NCBI GenBank assembly: GCA_934247935.1
Contig: CAKQKE010000001.1
Location: 310,001 to 374,000 of the forward strand
DNA length: 64,000 bases
Source of the DNA: an uncultured Clostridia bacterium
GTDB lineage: Bacteria; Bacillota; Clostridia; Christensenellales; Borkfalkiaceae
Reading direction: 5' to 3'
The notes under the pieces are model-generated. The model was not told the origin of the DNA. It made no database searches and saw nothing but the letters and a program-made list of their open reading frames with translations. Shown here one piece after another: positions 53,401 to 60,285 of this stretch. A program made the translations under genes and the position numbers. Numbering within the stretch: the stretch's first letter is position 1; the number at the start of each line of letters is the position of its first letter.

Positions 53401-53848
53401 CCGAAATAAACGGCGCAGCCTCGACTTCAATTTCGCAATTAGCGGAAACTTTGCCCGCCTTTGCGGTTATTGTAACCGCGCCTTGCGTTTTTGCCAGGAC
53501 TACTCCGTTTTCAACCGTCGCAACTTCAATATTGCTCGATTCCCAAACTATATCGGTTTCGGTAGCGTTTTCGGGAAGTATAGTCGCAATGAGAGTAAGC
53601 GTATCTCCCTCTGTAAGAGTTGCGCTTGTGTGATTTAACGTTATGCTTTCGGCAGCAATTTCATCCGATGACGAATCTGTCGAAGAATCGGTGTCGATAT
53701 CCGTTGCGGAATCGGTATCGATATCGCCCGAATCGTCGGTTTGACTAACCGAAGGATTGCTGTCGTCGTCTGTCGTTGTTTTACAGCCTGCAAAAGACAT
53801 AACGAACAATGATAACATTAATAAAACGGCAATTAAAAATTTTCTCAT
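50453..53848 (-). CDS. Large Ig/ConA-like surface lipoprotein
   Basis: 1131 residues. Lipobox FAGC (Cys22) and an Asp/Ser/Thr spacer (24-64) precede a Big_2 domain (66-143). Three ConA-like modules (about 150-340, 543-750, 840-1040) alternate with Ig-like domains (about 345-433, 440-532, 755-835, 1045-1125) marked by repeated GxYTFTxTxxN strands. The first module starts GYIWHETF like those in neighbouring genes. No catalytic motif. Likely a glycan-capturing surface protein. AAGGAG precedes the ATG; it is the promoter-proximal gene, divergent from an AraC regulator, and followed by a terminator that may make it more abundant than downstream products. Confidence 0.8.
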   Translation of the reverse strand: MRKFLIAVLLMLSLFVMSFAGCKTTTDDDSNPSVSQTDDSGDIDTDSATDIDTDSSTDSSSDEIAAESITLNHTSATLTEGDTLTLIATILPENATETDIVWESSNIEVATVENGVVLAKTQGAVTITAKAGKVSANCEIEVEAAPFISDEVNVDGYIWHETFKTVQNVPNYLKYTTSGGGSATLYKDNDGAQYLNLATNGTGSAFADYAFESGVLHGKVVAETRVQITTDSGAFHNMFFLYTADDKPVLTLGMDMGYFVTHNGTKWTKTSKSYNANEWYEVRLVIDFENKTYLLEINGELIDDALTFRTPSLSDQVSYMRMGADKQNSGILYDYVKLSYAKAPTITINNAQADINLDGETADEGEFTFDYTVKSEYTQTPTVSVTCSEQSGYTWVEESKKVKFVSAGTYVFTITLSDMAGSVSDEITVTVTGSYAAPEITLNSEETATLSLTENDTYTFDYAVSGSPVPTCVLTGTKGDFIVFDDETQIGLTYNEETKTIKFFAAGVYTFTLTAKNSQGETTKTITITVEDKYKTPDNITDESKIYYEEFGQLPEDANTTTSGTGSLTVEGGQIRFAIGTTSGAAFFQKKFKEELAGVVAVEMSFCYNHEVENSSFSNLMFLTNDDGTTNVTNFAVEYGYLKYRTSSTNWMAVRYCGYAVRLVKGAWYNLRVVNDFNSKVSYLYLSGESVDLYLDDAYVAPQSLGGEIYLDEYAFRNPQLAATSFRTGSEKTQANFAIDYVHIYSLSPVLNVAESSKTINDFKTSASYTLAYDCGEEVTVTCDKTEGFELNGNEVTFTESGLYVFTLTATNAYGKTIKTITVDVVDSIVKETEDILSVDFKNAETRPELPSGTGSATATYTENGLNMTTSSSESGTMYYQTTFAKALSGIVTTDITFSVGLNNKQFINLFFLYNSAFSGNPVANVAVSSTNGGINTYIQYRGGTVNSWKNQSYNGKTIELIKGDENIYTLRVLCDFDAKQLYIYLFGSPILLGGEQSTLPEEGIYIGSYGFRTPGTNAEGFRCGIDKKGSIDFTLASIKMYRSNTPVFATEPDSEELTLAVGQAETTLSYILLNGNAVVGCEQDGVTIDGNKITFTAAGEYTLTITATNDILDTKVIKTVKIIVREQSAE

Positions 53849-53951
53849 ATCTTTTCTCCTTATATGGTTTTTTGACGATAAAATCTATTTTAAGCAAATT
53901 TTTACCCGTGAACAAAACTGCCTAAATATAGTTTCGTTATCTTCATATTTA

Positions 53952-53980
53952 AGTATACATGAGTTGAAATTACAAATCAA
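53952..53980 (-). promoter_or_regulatory. Promoter of the polysaccharide locus
   Basis: Minus strand TTGATT (53980-53975), 17 nt, TATACT (53957-53952). The leader to the first gene is about 100 nt. A likely AraC-regulated promoter because of the divergent regulator. Confidence 0.6.
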
Positions 53981-54002
53981 TTGTTAAATTGAGCCAAATA
54001 TA

Positions 54003-54031
54003 TTGCATTTTAGCGCAAATCGTGTTATACT
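54003..54031 (+). promoter_or_regulatory. Promoter of the AraC-type regulator gene
   Basis: TTGCAT (54003-54008), 17 nt, TATACT (54026-54031). The predicted leader is about 100 nt. Confidence 0.6.
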
Positions 54032-54140
54032 GAGGACAAAAAGTACGCATTAATTAAAAAATTAATACTTTTTTTGATTGTTTTAATAACTTTAAGTCTT
54101 GTCTGATATCAAAAAAGAAATCGAATTTAAGGAAAATATT

Positions 54141-54971
54141 ATGTCGGTAATTTACCACAGTTTTTATAAAGACAACTCGATAATGTATAGGCACGTTACG
54201 GACGAAAATCCCGACAACGAATCGTTTTGTTTTCACATTCACAATCAATATGAAATATTCTATTTTATAAAAGGAATAGGTTCGCTGCTTGTGGAAACGA
54301 CCACTTATCCGCTCGTTCCGGACACAATGATTATAATTCGTCCGCTCGAAACGCATCGCATAAGCATTTCAGACAGCACTTCATACGAAAGATTTACGAT
54401 TAATTTTTCAGAAGAACTAATAAACGATATTGACCCCGAACACACGCTGCTTACTCCGTTTAATAACAGACCTTTAGGCGAAAACAACTCATATCATGCT
54501 TCCGAATTCGATATTTCGCCGTACAAACTTTTGGCGGCAATGCAAAAGAAAGTCAACGAAGATACAGATAAATTGAGCGTACTTACCTACTTTTACTCGC
54601 TTTTAGGTCAAATTAACGTTGCTTTCAACAGAAAAAATCAAAATAACGTTGCATTTAAAAAATCTGCAGCCGCTAAAGTCGCGGAATATATAAACGCACA
54701 TTTGTTTGAAGATTTGTCCGTGACTATACTTGCAAAGCATTTTTTTGTAAGCGTTTCGCAATTAAACAGACAATTTAAAAAAGCGTCTGGGTTTTCCGTT
54801 TGGGAATACATCGTTGAAAAACGACTTATTTCGGCGAAAAAACTTATTAAAGACGGAACGCCCGCCACGCATGCTTACGCTATGTGCGGATTCAACGATT
54901 ACTCTTCGTTTTATAGACTTTACGTAAAGAAATTCGGCACGTCGCCTAAAAACGATTCCGATAAAAAATAA
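54141..54971 (+). CDS. AraC family transcriptional regulator
   Basis: 276 residues from the ATG at 54141 (AAGG 7-8 nt upstream); a TTG 14 codons earlier has no ribosome-binding site. The N-terminal cupin (about 1-140) has HIHNQYEIFYFIKG, the usual ligand-binding motif. The C-terminal double helix-turn-helix (about 180-272) includes LAKHFFVSVSQLNRQFKKASG and AYAMCGFNDYSSFYRLYVKKFGTSP. It faces the glycan-degradation operon, so it most probably activates it in response to a released sugar. Confidence 0.93.
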   Translation: MSVIYHSFYKDNSIMYRHVTDENPDNESFCFHIHNQYEIFYFIKGIGSLLVETTTYPLVPDTMIIIRPLETHRISISDSTSYERFTINFSEELINDIDPEHTLLTPFNNRPLGENNSYHASEFDISPYKLLAAMQKKVNEDTDKLSVLTYFYSLLGQINVAFNRKNQNNVAFKKSAAAKVAEYINAHLFEDLSVTILAKHFFVSVSQLNRQFKKASGFSVWEYIVEKRLISAKKLIKDGTPATHAYAMCGFNDYSSFYRLYVKKFGTSPKNDSDKK

Positions 54972-54995
54972 AAGCATCAAATTAAAACAGATATA

Positions 54996-55029
54996 AAAAG
55001 ACTTGACGTTGTTCTAATCAAGTCTTTTT
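54996..55029 (+). terminator. Terminator of the AraC-type gene
   Basis: AAAAGACTTGA pairs with TCAAGTCTTTT around an 11-nt loop, followed by a T-run. Confidence 0.8.
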
Positions 55030-55441
55030 TGTTTGTGATTTTATATGATTCCGGTGCAATATTTTAAATACGTAAAATATTTCAAAATTGCATATTTCTA
55101 CTTAAATTTTTATTATTTTTATGTTTCAGTATTTTAAAATTCAAAAACACATCAACGATTATTTGTGCCGAAATTACGGCGATAAATGCCGTCTATGGTT
55201 TACTGTAAAAAATCCGGCAAAGTGCCCGGAATAAGCGCAAATACACGGAATTGCATCATCATAAACGAAAGTCTTTCAGCCAGCGGCATGAGGTTTAATA
55301 AATTAAGCCAAATTTCAATACATTTTTTTAAATCGTCGTCGCCGCTATATTTTTTTGTATTAATTAAAACTTTTACGTTTACGCTATTCGGTATAAATAA
55401 AAAATTTCGGCAAACAACTATTGATATCGACTATTTCTTGT
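55030..55441. other. Intergenic interval with a possible gene remnant
   Basis: No intact gene is seen. The left part is AT-rich. The middle (about 55190-55380) has higher GC and codon-like structure on the minus strand, listed separately as a possible remnant. The plus-strand ORF over the same bases appears to be its shadow. Confidence 0.5.
55200..55289 (-). pseudogene. Possible small ORF or decayed gene fragment
   Basis: From ATG at 55289 a 29-codon peptide begins MPLAERLSFMMMQFRVF and ends LPDFLQ. The same frame stays open upstream to about 55470 without a start codon, reading through KKYSGDDDLKKCIEIWLNLL. After the stop the frame continues coding-like for 15 codons. The composition is more protein-like than the flanks, which suggests the 3' remnant of an older gene. 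It has no ribosome-binding site and overlaps the mscS promoter. The family is not recognised. Confidence 0.25.
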
Positions 55442-55470
55442 TTGACAAAAAACTCGCTTTATAATATACT
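55442..55470 (+). promoter_or_regulatory. Promoter of the MscS gene
   Basis: TTGACA (55442-55447), 17 nt, TATACT (55465-55470). Confidence 0.7.
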
Positions 55471-55522
55471 TTTATCATCAAACGATTTTTGCGATTAAAT
55501 ATGAAAAACAAAGGAGAAATTT

Positions 55523-56365
55523 ATGAACTGGCATCAAATTTGGGAGACGATTCAAAATTGGCTTACTTCAACGGGTATTAAGATACTTATATCGATAATA
55601 TTACTTATCGTTTCGTTTGCCATAATCAACGCTTTGGCAAAAGCCGTGGTAAACAAAGGCAAAAAACTTGACGAAAAAAATACAGATAAAAATAAGTCTA
55701 AACTAAACAAAACTTTGTATAAAACGCTTTCATACGTTTTTAAAGTTCTTCTTAAAATAATAGTTGTAGTTGCCGTTGTCGGTTATTTAGGGCTCGACAC
55801 AAGCGGAATAAGCGCGCTTATCGCTTCTATCGGCGTAGGCGTAGGTTTGGCTATAAACGGCACACTCTCAAACTTTGCGGGCGGCATACTACTGCTTGTC
55901 ACTCACCCGTTTAAAGACGAAGATTACATTGCCGCATGCGGATATGAAGGTACGGTTGAAGATATTTTTATTTGCAACACCAAAATTCGCACTACCGACA
56001 ATAAAGTCGTTTATCTTCCAAACGGTAAACTTTCCACTTCGGAAATCGTAAATTATACCGAAAAAGACACAAGAAGAGTCGATATTTCGTTTTCTATCGC
56101 ATACTCCGCCGATTTTGAAAAGGCACAACAAATTATTCTCGATTTGGCAAATAAAGAAAAATTAGTGTTAAAGACTCCTGCTCCCACCGTTAGAATGTCG
56201 TCTCAAGGCGAAAGCGCAATCGTACTTACGGCAAAATTATGGGCTAAAACTGAAGATTATTGGGACGTTTATTTCAATATTAATGAAGACGCTAAAAAAG
56301 CGTTTGACGAAAACGGAATCGAGATACCCTTTAATCAACTCGACGTTCATCTTAAAAACAACTGA
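55523..56365 (+). CDS. Small-conductance mechanosensitive channel, MscS family
   Basis: 280 residues. Hydrophobic helices at about 18-38 and 70-90, then the pore helix region GLDTSGISALIASIGVGVGLAINGTLSNFAGGILLL with its Gly/Ala packing pattern. The cytoplasmic beta domain (LVTHPFKDEDYI...VYLPNGKLS) and C-terminal vestibule (to 280) follow. It opens on membrane tension to release solutes in hypo-osmotic shock. AAAGGAGA precedes the ATG. Monocistronic, with own promoter and terminator. Confidence 0.94.
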   Translation: MNWHQIWETIQNWLTSTGIKILISIILLIVSFAIINALAKAVVNKGKKLDEKNTDKNKSKLNKTLYKTLSYVFKVLLKIIVVVAVVGYLGLDTSGISALIASIGVGVGLAINGTLSNFAGGILLLVTHPFKDEDYIAACGYEGTVEDIFICNTKIRTTDNKVVYLPNGKLSTSEIVNYTEKDTRRVDISFSIAYSADFEKAQQIILDLANKEKLVLKTPAPTVRMSSQGESAIVLTAKLWAKTEDYWDVYFNINEDAKKAFDENGIEIPFNQLDVHLKNN

Positions 56366-56390
56366 ATCTAACGGTTAATAATTAATCTAT

Positions 56391-56431
56391 AAAAAATACG
56401 GACTCTTTTTAATTAAAAGTCCGTATTTTTT
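56391..56431 (+). terminator. Terminator of the MscS gene
   Basis: AAATACGGACT pairs with AGTCCGTATTT across a 13-nt loop, with A and T tracts on both sides. Confidence 0.85.
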
Positions 56432-56456
56432 GAACAATTTATAAGTATTAAAAAAA

Positions 56457-56484
56457 ATAACGGGAAATCAAAGTTTCCCGTTAT
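56457..56484 (-). terminator. Terminator downstream of tRNA-Leu
   Basis: Perfect 11-bp stem ATAACGGGAAA / TTTCCCGTTAT with a 6-nt loop. The minus-strand side runs into seven T, placing it 5 nt after the CCA end of the tRNA. Confidence 0.8.
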
Positions 56485-56488
56485 TTTT

Positions 56489-56578
56489 TGGTGCGGGTGA
56501 CAGGACTTGAACCTGCACGAATAAAATGACATCATAAGATCCTTAGTCTTACGCGTCTGCCAATTCCGCCACACCCGC
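56489..56578 (-). tRNA. tRNA-Leu, anticodon AAG
   Basis: The minus strand folds as a class II tRNA. Acceptor GCGGGTG/CACCCGC; D arm GCG-GAATTGGCAGA-CGC; anticodon stem TAAGA/TCTTA with loop CTAAGGA, giving AAG at positions 34-36; a long variable arm; T arm with TTCAAGT loop; and an encoded CCA end. The long variable arm and body identify leucine. It would read CUU/CUC, and A34 probably needs deamination to inosine. No tRNA neighbours. Confidence 0.92.
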
Positions 56579-56740
56579 ATAACAAAGTCCGTCGTTCAAC
56601 GAACATTGTTATTATATAACATATCAAAATATAATGCAAGCAAATTTAACACATTTTATAAAATATTTTTAAACTTTGCCGTATTAAATTCTCTTTGCAA
56701 TATGGAATTTAGTTGCGATTATACCATTCGTTAAATGAGT

Positions 56741-58387
56741 TTAAGCATAAGCACCGACGCAATACTCGTTTATGTAAGTATATACTCTTGCGTCAAACGG
56801 CGTATACATATTCAGGCTCGACACAAATTCGGTGAAATTGCTGTCGTAATAATTGCACACAATGTCCTGATACAAACTTTTTGCTTTTGTAAAACCTTGT
56901 TCTGTCGCTACGGCATACAATTCTATCGACGGAATCATCGACATCGCATAACTTATGTAATATTCCGGATTGTCGAGACAAACGCTTCTCCAATAATACG
57001 ACATAATTTCATTGAGCATAGTTGATAAACCGGTATACGTTTTCGTAATGTTTTGCATTACCGTATCGAGTTGCACGTTTTTAAGCGAATCCGCACTGTA
57101 AACGTATTGTTCAAACTCCTCTACCGCACACGAAATAATTATTGTCTGCAACGCATCTGCAAGATTATCGTAAAAATAATACATGTATGCCTCTTCGGTC
57201 ATTTTGTCTTTTAAATAATAAGTATAAAGCCATTCGTTGCCTTGAGATTGCATTTCGGCGATATCGTAAGACAAATTATCTGCGCCGCTCGCCGCAACGT
57301 ATGATGCATAGTGACCCATTTCGTGTACAAACGTACTTGCAGATTGATAATAACCGCTGTCGTCCGCACCCATAAAAATAACCGGCGTATCGTAATAACT
57401 TAAATAAGTTGTATAAGCCATACCGGCGGTTTTCGTCCCGTCAAAACCTAAAATATAGGACTTGTTCTCAAAGAAATGATTGAAATAACTGCCGAGTTTG
57501 TTATAACTTTCAAAGTACGGCTTAATTGTGTCGAGTAAATAGAAAAATTGTTTGTTTTTCAAATTGTAATACTCTGAATAGAATTGTCTGAATTCGCTTG
57601 AGGCTTCCAGTTCTTCAAGTTTGTCTACAACTCCGATATACATAGGAACGACGTATTCTTTTACAAGCGCGATCATTGATTTTACTTCAGCAGGCGTATA
57701 TTCTCTGCCGTAAACTTCGGCATACGCATAATCGGCATAATTGTCGTAACCGTAGGCGGTTGCAAGCGATTGTCTGTTTGTAACAATCTTTTTATAAATC
57801 GTTTCAACCTTGCTCATATAATTACTGTCATACTCGCTTAAATCGTTGTATTCCACAAGCAAATTGCTGTATTCGGTTTGCAAAGCCGACTCTTCGTTTG
57901 AGAAAGACAAAACATAATTTATATCGTCCTGAGTCCACCCCTCGAATACCGTAGACTTATAAGAAGTATTATATAAATCCTTAAGTAACGAATAATATTC
58001 GTCTCTCGCCGACACTTGCGCTTCGGAAGAAAAAGTATATGCTTGAGACCATTTGCTTTCCGTCTGGAACAACGAATAATAAGTATATGCAATAGACGCC
58101 TGCGTATCTATGTAATACAGTTTTTCGTTGATGTCGCACAACTTATCGTACATTTGCTGATTGGTATATTTACCTATGTTTGCCGAACAATTTTCCACGT
58201 CGCTGTTAAACGTGTTTACGTAAATTTGGGTTAAATCGTAAGTAAACGACGAGTTGCCGATAGTAAAATCCGAACCGTCGTAAAAGTCTTTAACAGTCAA
58301 ATCGGCTTTGGGACTGCTTACGCAACCGGTAAAAATGAAAATAACAGATAAACTTAAACAAATCAAATTAAAAAACTTTCTTTTCAT
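56741..58387 (-). CDS. M3-family (PepF-like) oligopeptidase, lipoprotein
   Basis: 548 residues. Lipobox FTGC (Cys22) suggests anchoring outside, unlike the usual cytoplasmic PepF. The M3 catalytic domain carries HEMGHYASY (zinc His and catalytic Glu, about residue 355-360) and downstream SQGNEWLYTYY with the third zinc ligand Glu. Zn-dependent cleavage of short peptides is expected. The N-terminal half is helical, as in oligoendopeptidase F. Single gene with its own promoter. Confidence 0.85.
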   Translation of the reverse strand: MKRKFFNLICLSLSVIFIFTGCVSSPKADLTVKDFYDGSDFTIGNSSFTYDLTQIYVNTFNSDVENCSANIGKYTNQQMYDKLCDINEKLYYIDTQASIAYTYYSLFQTESKWSQAYTFSSEAQVSARDEYYSLLKDLYNTSYKSTVFEGWTQDDINYVLSFSNEESALQTEYSNLLVEYNDLSEYDSNYMSKVETIYKKIVTNRQSLATAYGYDNYADYAYAEVYGREYTPAEVKSMIALVKEYVVPMYIGVVDKLEELEASSEFRQFYSEYYNLKNKQFFYLLDTIKPYFESYNKLGSYFNHFFENKSYILGFDGTKTAGMAYTTYLSYYDTPVIFMGADDSGYYQSASTFVHEMGHYASYVAASGADNLSYDIAEMQSQGNEWLYTYYLKDKMTEEAYMYYFYDNLADALQTIIISCAVEEFEQYVYSADSLKNVQLDTVMQNITKTYTGLSTMLNEIMSYYWRSVCLDNPEYYISYAMSMIPSIELYAVATEQGFTKAKSLYQDIVCNYYDSNFTEFVSSLNMYTPFDARVYTYINEYCVGAYA

Positions 58388-58426
58388 AATTAAACCTATT
58401 TCTATTGAATTATTTTGTATATATCA

Positions 58427-58455
58427 ATTATATCAAACCGACTTCGATTTTTCAA
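58427..58455 (-). promoter_or_regulatory. Promoter of the M3 peptidase gene
   Basis: Minus strand TTGAAA (58455-58450), 17 nt, TATAAT (58432-58427). Confidence 0.7.
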
Positions 58456-58539
58456 CTATTTTGACAAATTTTATATGGTCATATATAGATATGTTAATAT
58501 ATATGATACAAAATTAAAACTTTATCTTTTCATTTTTCC

Positions 58540-58569
58540 TTGTCCTTGCGTCGCGTTTTATGCTATAAT
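58540..58569 (+). promoter_or_regulatory. Promoter of the DUF1846 gene
   Basis: TTGTCC (58540-58545), 18 nt, TATAAT (58564-58569). The predicted start site coincides with the first base of a 43-nt hairpin. Confidence 0.6.
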
Positions 58570-58575
58570 AAGAAA

Positions 58576-58618
58576 CAGTGGAATTAATACCGCCGTTGAC
58601 GGCGAAATAATTCTACTG
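58576..58618 (+). promoter_or_regulatory. Stable 5'-UTR hairpin before the DUF1846 gene
   Basis: Outer stem CAGTGGAATTA / TAATTCTACTG (one G-U) and inner stem CGCCG / CGGCG around a TTGA loop. It occupies the mRNA 5' end and leaves the ribosome-binding site free, so it may protect the message or bind a regulator. Confidence 0.55.
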
Positions 58619-58644
58619 CAATAATTTGAAGTGGTGAAAAAACA

Positions 58645-60132
58645 ATGGGAAAAATCGGCTTTGACAGTGAAAAATATCTCGCAATGCAATCTGAAAAAAT
58701 ACTTGAAAGAAAAAAAGAATTCGGTGGTAAACTTTACCTTGAATTCGGCGGTAAATTATTCGATGATTATCATGCCGCAAGAGTTTTGCCGGGATTTGCG
58801 CCCGATAATAAAATTAAAATGCTTGAAAACCTTAAAGACGAAGCCGAAATTGTAATAGTAATCAGTTCGCACGATATCGAAAAAAATAAATTGCGCGCAG
58901 ATCTGGGCATTACTTATGACGCAGACGTGTTAAGACTTATCGACGTATGCCGCAGTTACGGCTTGTACGTCGGCAGCGTTGTTCTTTCTAAATTTGACGA
59001 AAGCAACTCTTCCGCTATACTTTTCCAGCAAAAACTTGAAAAATTGGGTCTGAAAGTATACAGACATTACCCCATCAAAGGTTATCCGGACAACGTGCCG
59101 CTTATCGTAAGCGACGACGGGTACGGTAAAAACGAATATATCGAAACAGAAAGGAACCTTATAGTCGTGACCGCCCCGGGACCCGGCAGCGGAAAAATGG
59201 CGACTTGCCTTTCTCAACTTTACCACGAATACAAACGCGGAATTAAAGCGGGCTATGCGAAATACGAAACCTTCCCCATCTGGAATTTACCCTTAAATCA
59301 CCCGGTAAATATCGCTTACGAAGCCGCAACAGCAGACCTCGATGATATAAACATGATCGACCCGTGGCACTTGCAAGCATACGGAAAAACTGCGGTAAAC
59401 TACAACAGAGACGTTGAGATATTCCCCGTTTTAAATGCGATTTTCCAAAAACTCTCGGGCGAATCGCCCTATCAATCGCCCACCGACATGGGCGTAAACA
59501 TGGCGGGATATTGCATTTCGGACGACGAAGTTTGTTGCGAGGCGTCAAAACAAGAAATTATAAGAAGATATTATAAGTCGCTTGTGCATGCAAGAAAAAG
59601 CGGCACGGATTCGCATGAATCTCAAAAAATCGCGCTCATAATGGAAAAACTCGGACTTACCGTAAATGACCGTAAAGTCGCCGCAGCGGCGCACGAGTGC
59701 GAAGAACGTACAAATTCCCCCAGTGCAGCCATACAACTGCCCGACGGTAAAATAATCACAGGCAAAACTTCTGCGCTTTTGGGATGTTCATCGGCAATGC
59801 TTTTAAACGCAATAAAAACACTTGCGAAAATTGACGATTCTATCGACCTTATATCCCCGGAAATCATAGTGCCGGTACAAGAATTGAAAACGGTATATTT
59901 AGGCAACGACAACCCCAGACTTCACCCCAACGAAATAATGGTTGCTCTTGCGTCTTGCTCTATTATGAATCCGCAAGCGAAAAAGGCATTAAAACAACTT
60001 AAAAAACTTAAAGGTTGCGACGTGCATACCACGGTAATTTTATCGTCTGCCGACGAAAAGTTTTTCCGAACGCTCGGGGTAAATTTGACTTCAGACCCCA
60101 TTTATTCAAACAAAAAACTTTTCAGGGATTGA
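58645..60132 (+). CDS. DUF1846 domain protein
   Basis: 495 residues, the full length of the DUF1846 family. The opening GFDSEKYLAMQSEKILERKKEFGGKLYLEFGGKL and the VTAPGPGSGKMATCLSQLYHE motif (a P-loop-like Gly-rich turn) are characteristic. Structures in the family show a PLP-independent ATP-binding-like fold, and its function is not established. There is no signal peptide. GGTG is 8 nt before the ATG. Monocistronic, with a terminator shared with degV. Confidence 0.92.
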   Translation: MGKIGFDSEKYLAMQSEKILERKKEFGGKLYLEFGGKLFDDYHAARVLPGFAPDNKIKMLENLKDEAEIVIVISSHDIEKNKLRADLGITYDADVLRLIDVCRSYGLYVGSVVLSKFDESNSSAILFQQKLEKLGLKVYRHYPIKGYPDNVPLIVSDDGYGKNEYIETERNLIVVTAPGPGSGKMATCLSQLYHEYKRGIKAGYAKYETFPIWNLPLNHPVNIAYEAATADLDDINMIDPWHLQAYGKTAVNYNRDVEIFPVLNAIFQKLSGESPYQSPTDMGVNMAGYCISDDEVCCEASKQEIIRRYYKSLVHARKSGTDSHESQKIALIMEKLGLTVNDRKVAAAAHECEERTNSPSAAIQLPDGKIITGKTSALLGCSSAMLLNAIKTLAKIDDSIDLISPEIIVPVQELKTVYLGNDNPRLHPNEIMVALASCSIMNPQAKKALKQLKKLKGCDVHTTVILSSADEKFFRTLGVNLTSDPIYSNKKLFRD

Positions 60133-60234
60133 TTAAAAACATATGTAATTATTGCAATTCTGAAACTTTTTATGAAAATAAAAAAATAAAAACAAGTACT
60201 GAAAATCGTAAAAACAGAAAGTTTGTGAAAATTA

Positions 60235-60262
60235 AAAAAAGACGCCTTAAAGCGTCTTTTTT
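60235..60262. terminator. Bidirectional terminator, DUF1846/DegV
   Basis: AAAAAAGACGC / GCGTCTTTTTT, perfect 11-bp stem, 6-nt loop, between convergent genes. Confidence 0.85.
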
Positions 60263-60285
60263 TAATGCGTGAAATTTTAAATAAA

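Noticed and set aside
54099..54140. TTG start for the AraC-type regulator
   Set aside because: No ribosome-binding site; the ATG at 54141 has AAGG and matches the expected N-terminus.
55186..55464. 92-codon plus-strand ORF before the MscS gene
   Set aside because: It overlaps the mscS promoter, has no ribosome-binding site and is complementary to the better minus-strand coding-like stretch; it is probably a shadow.
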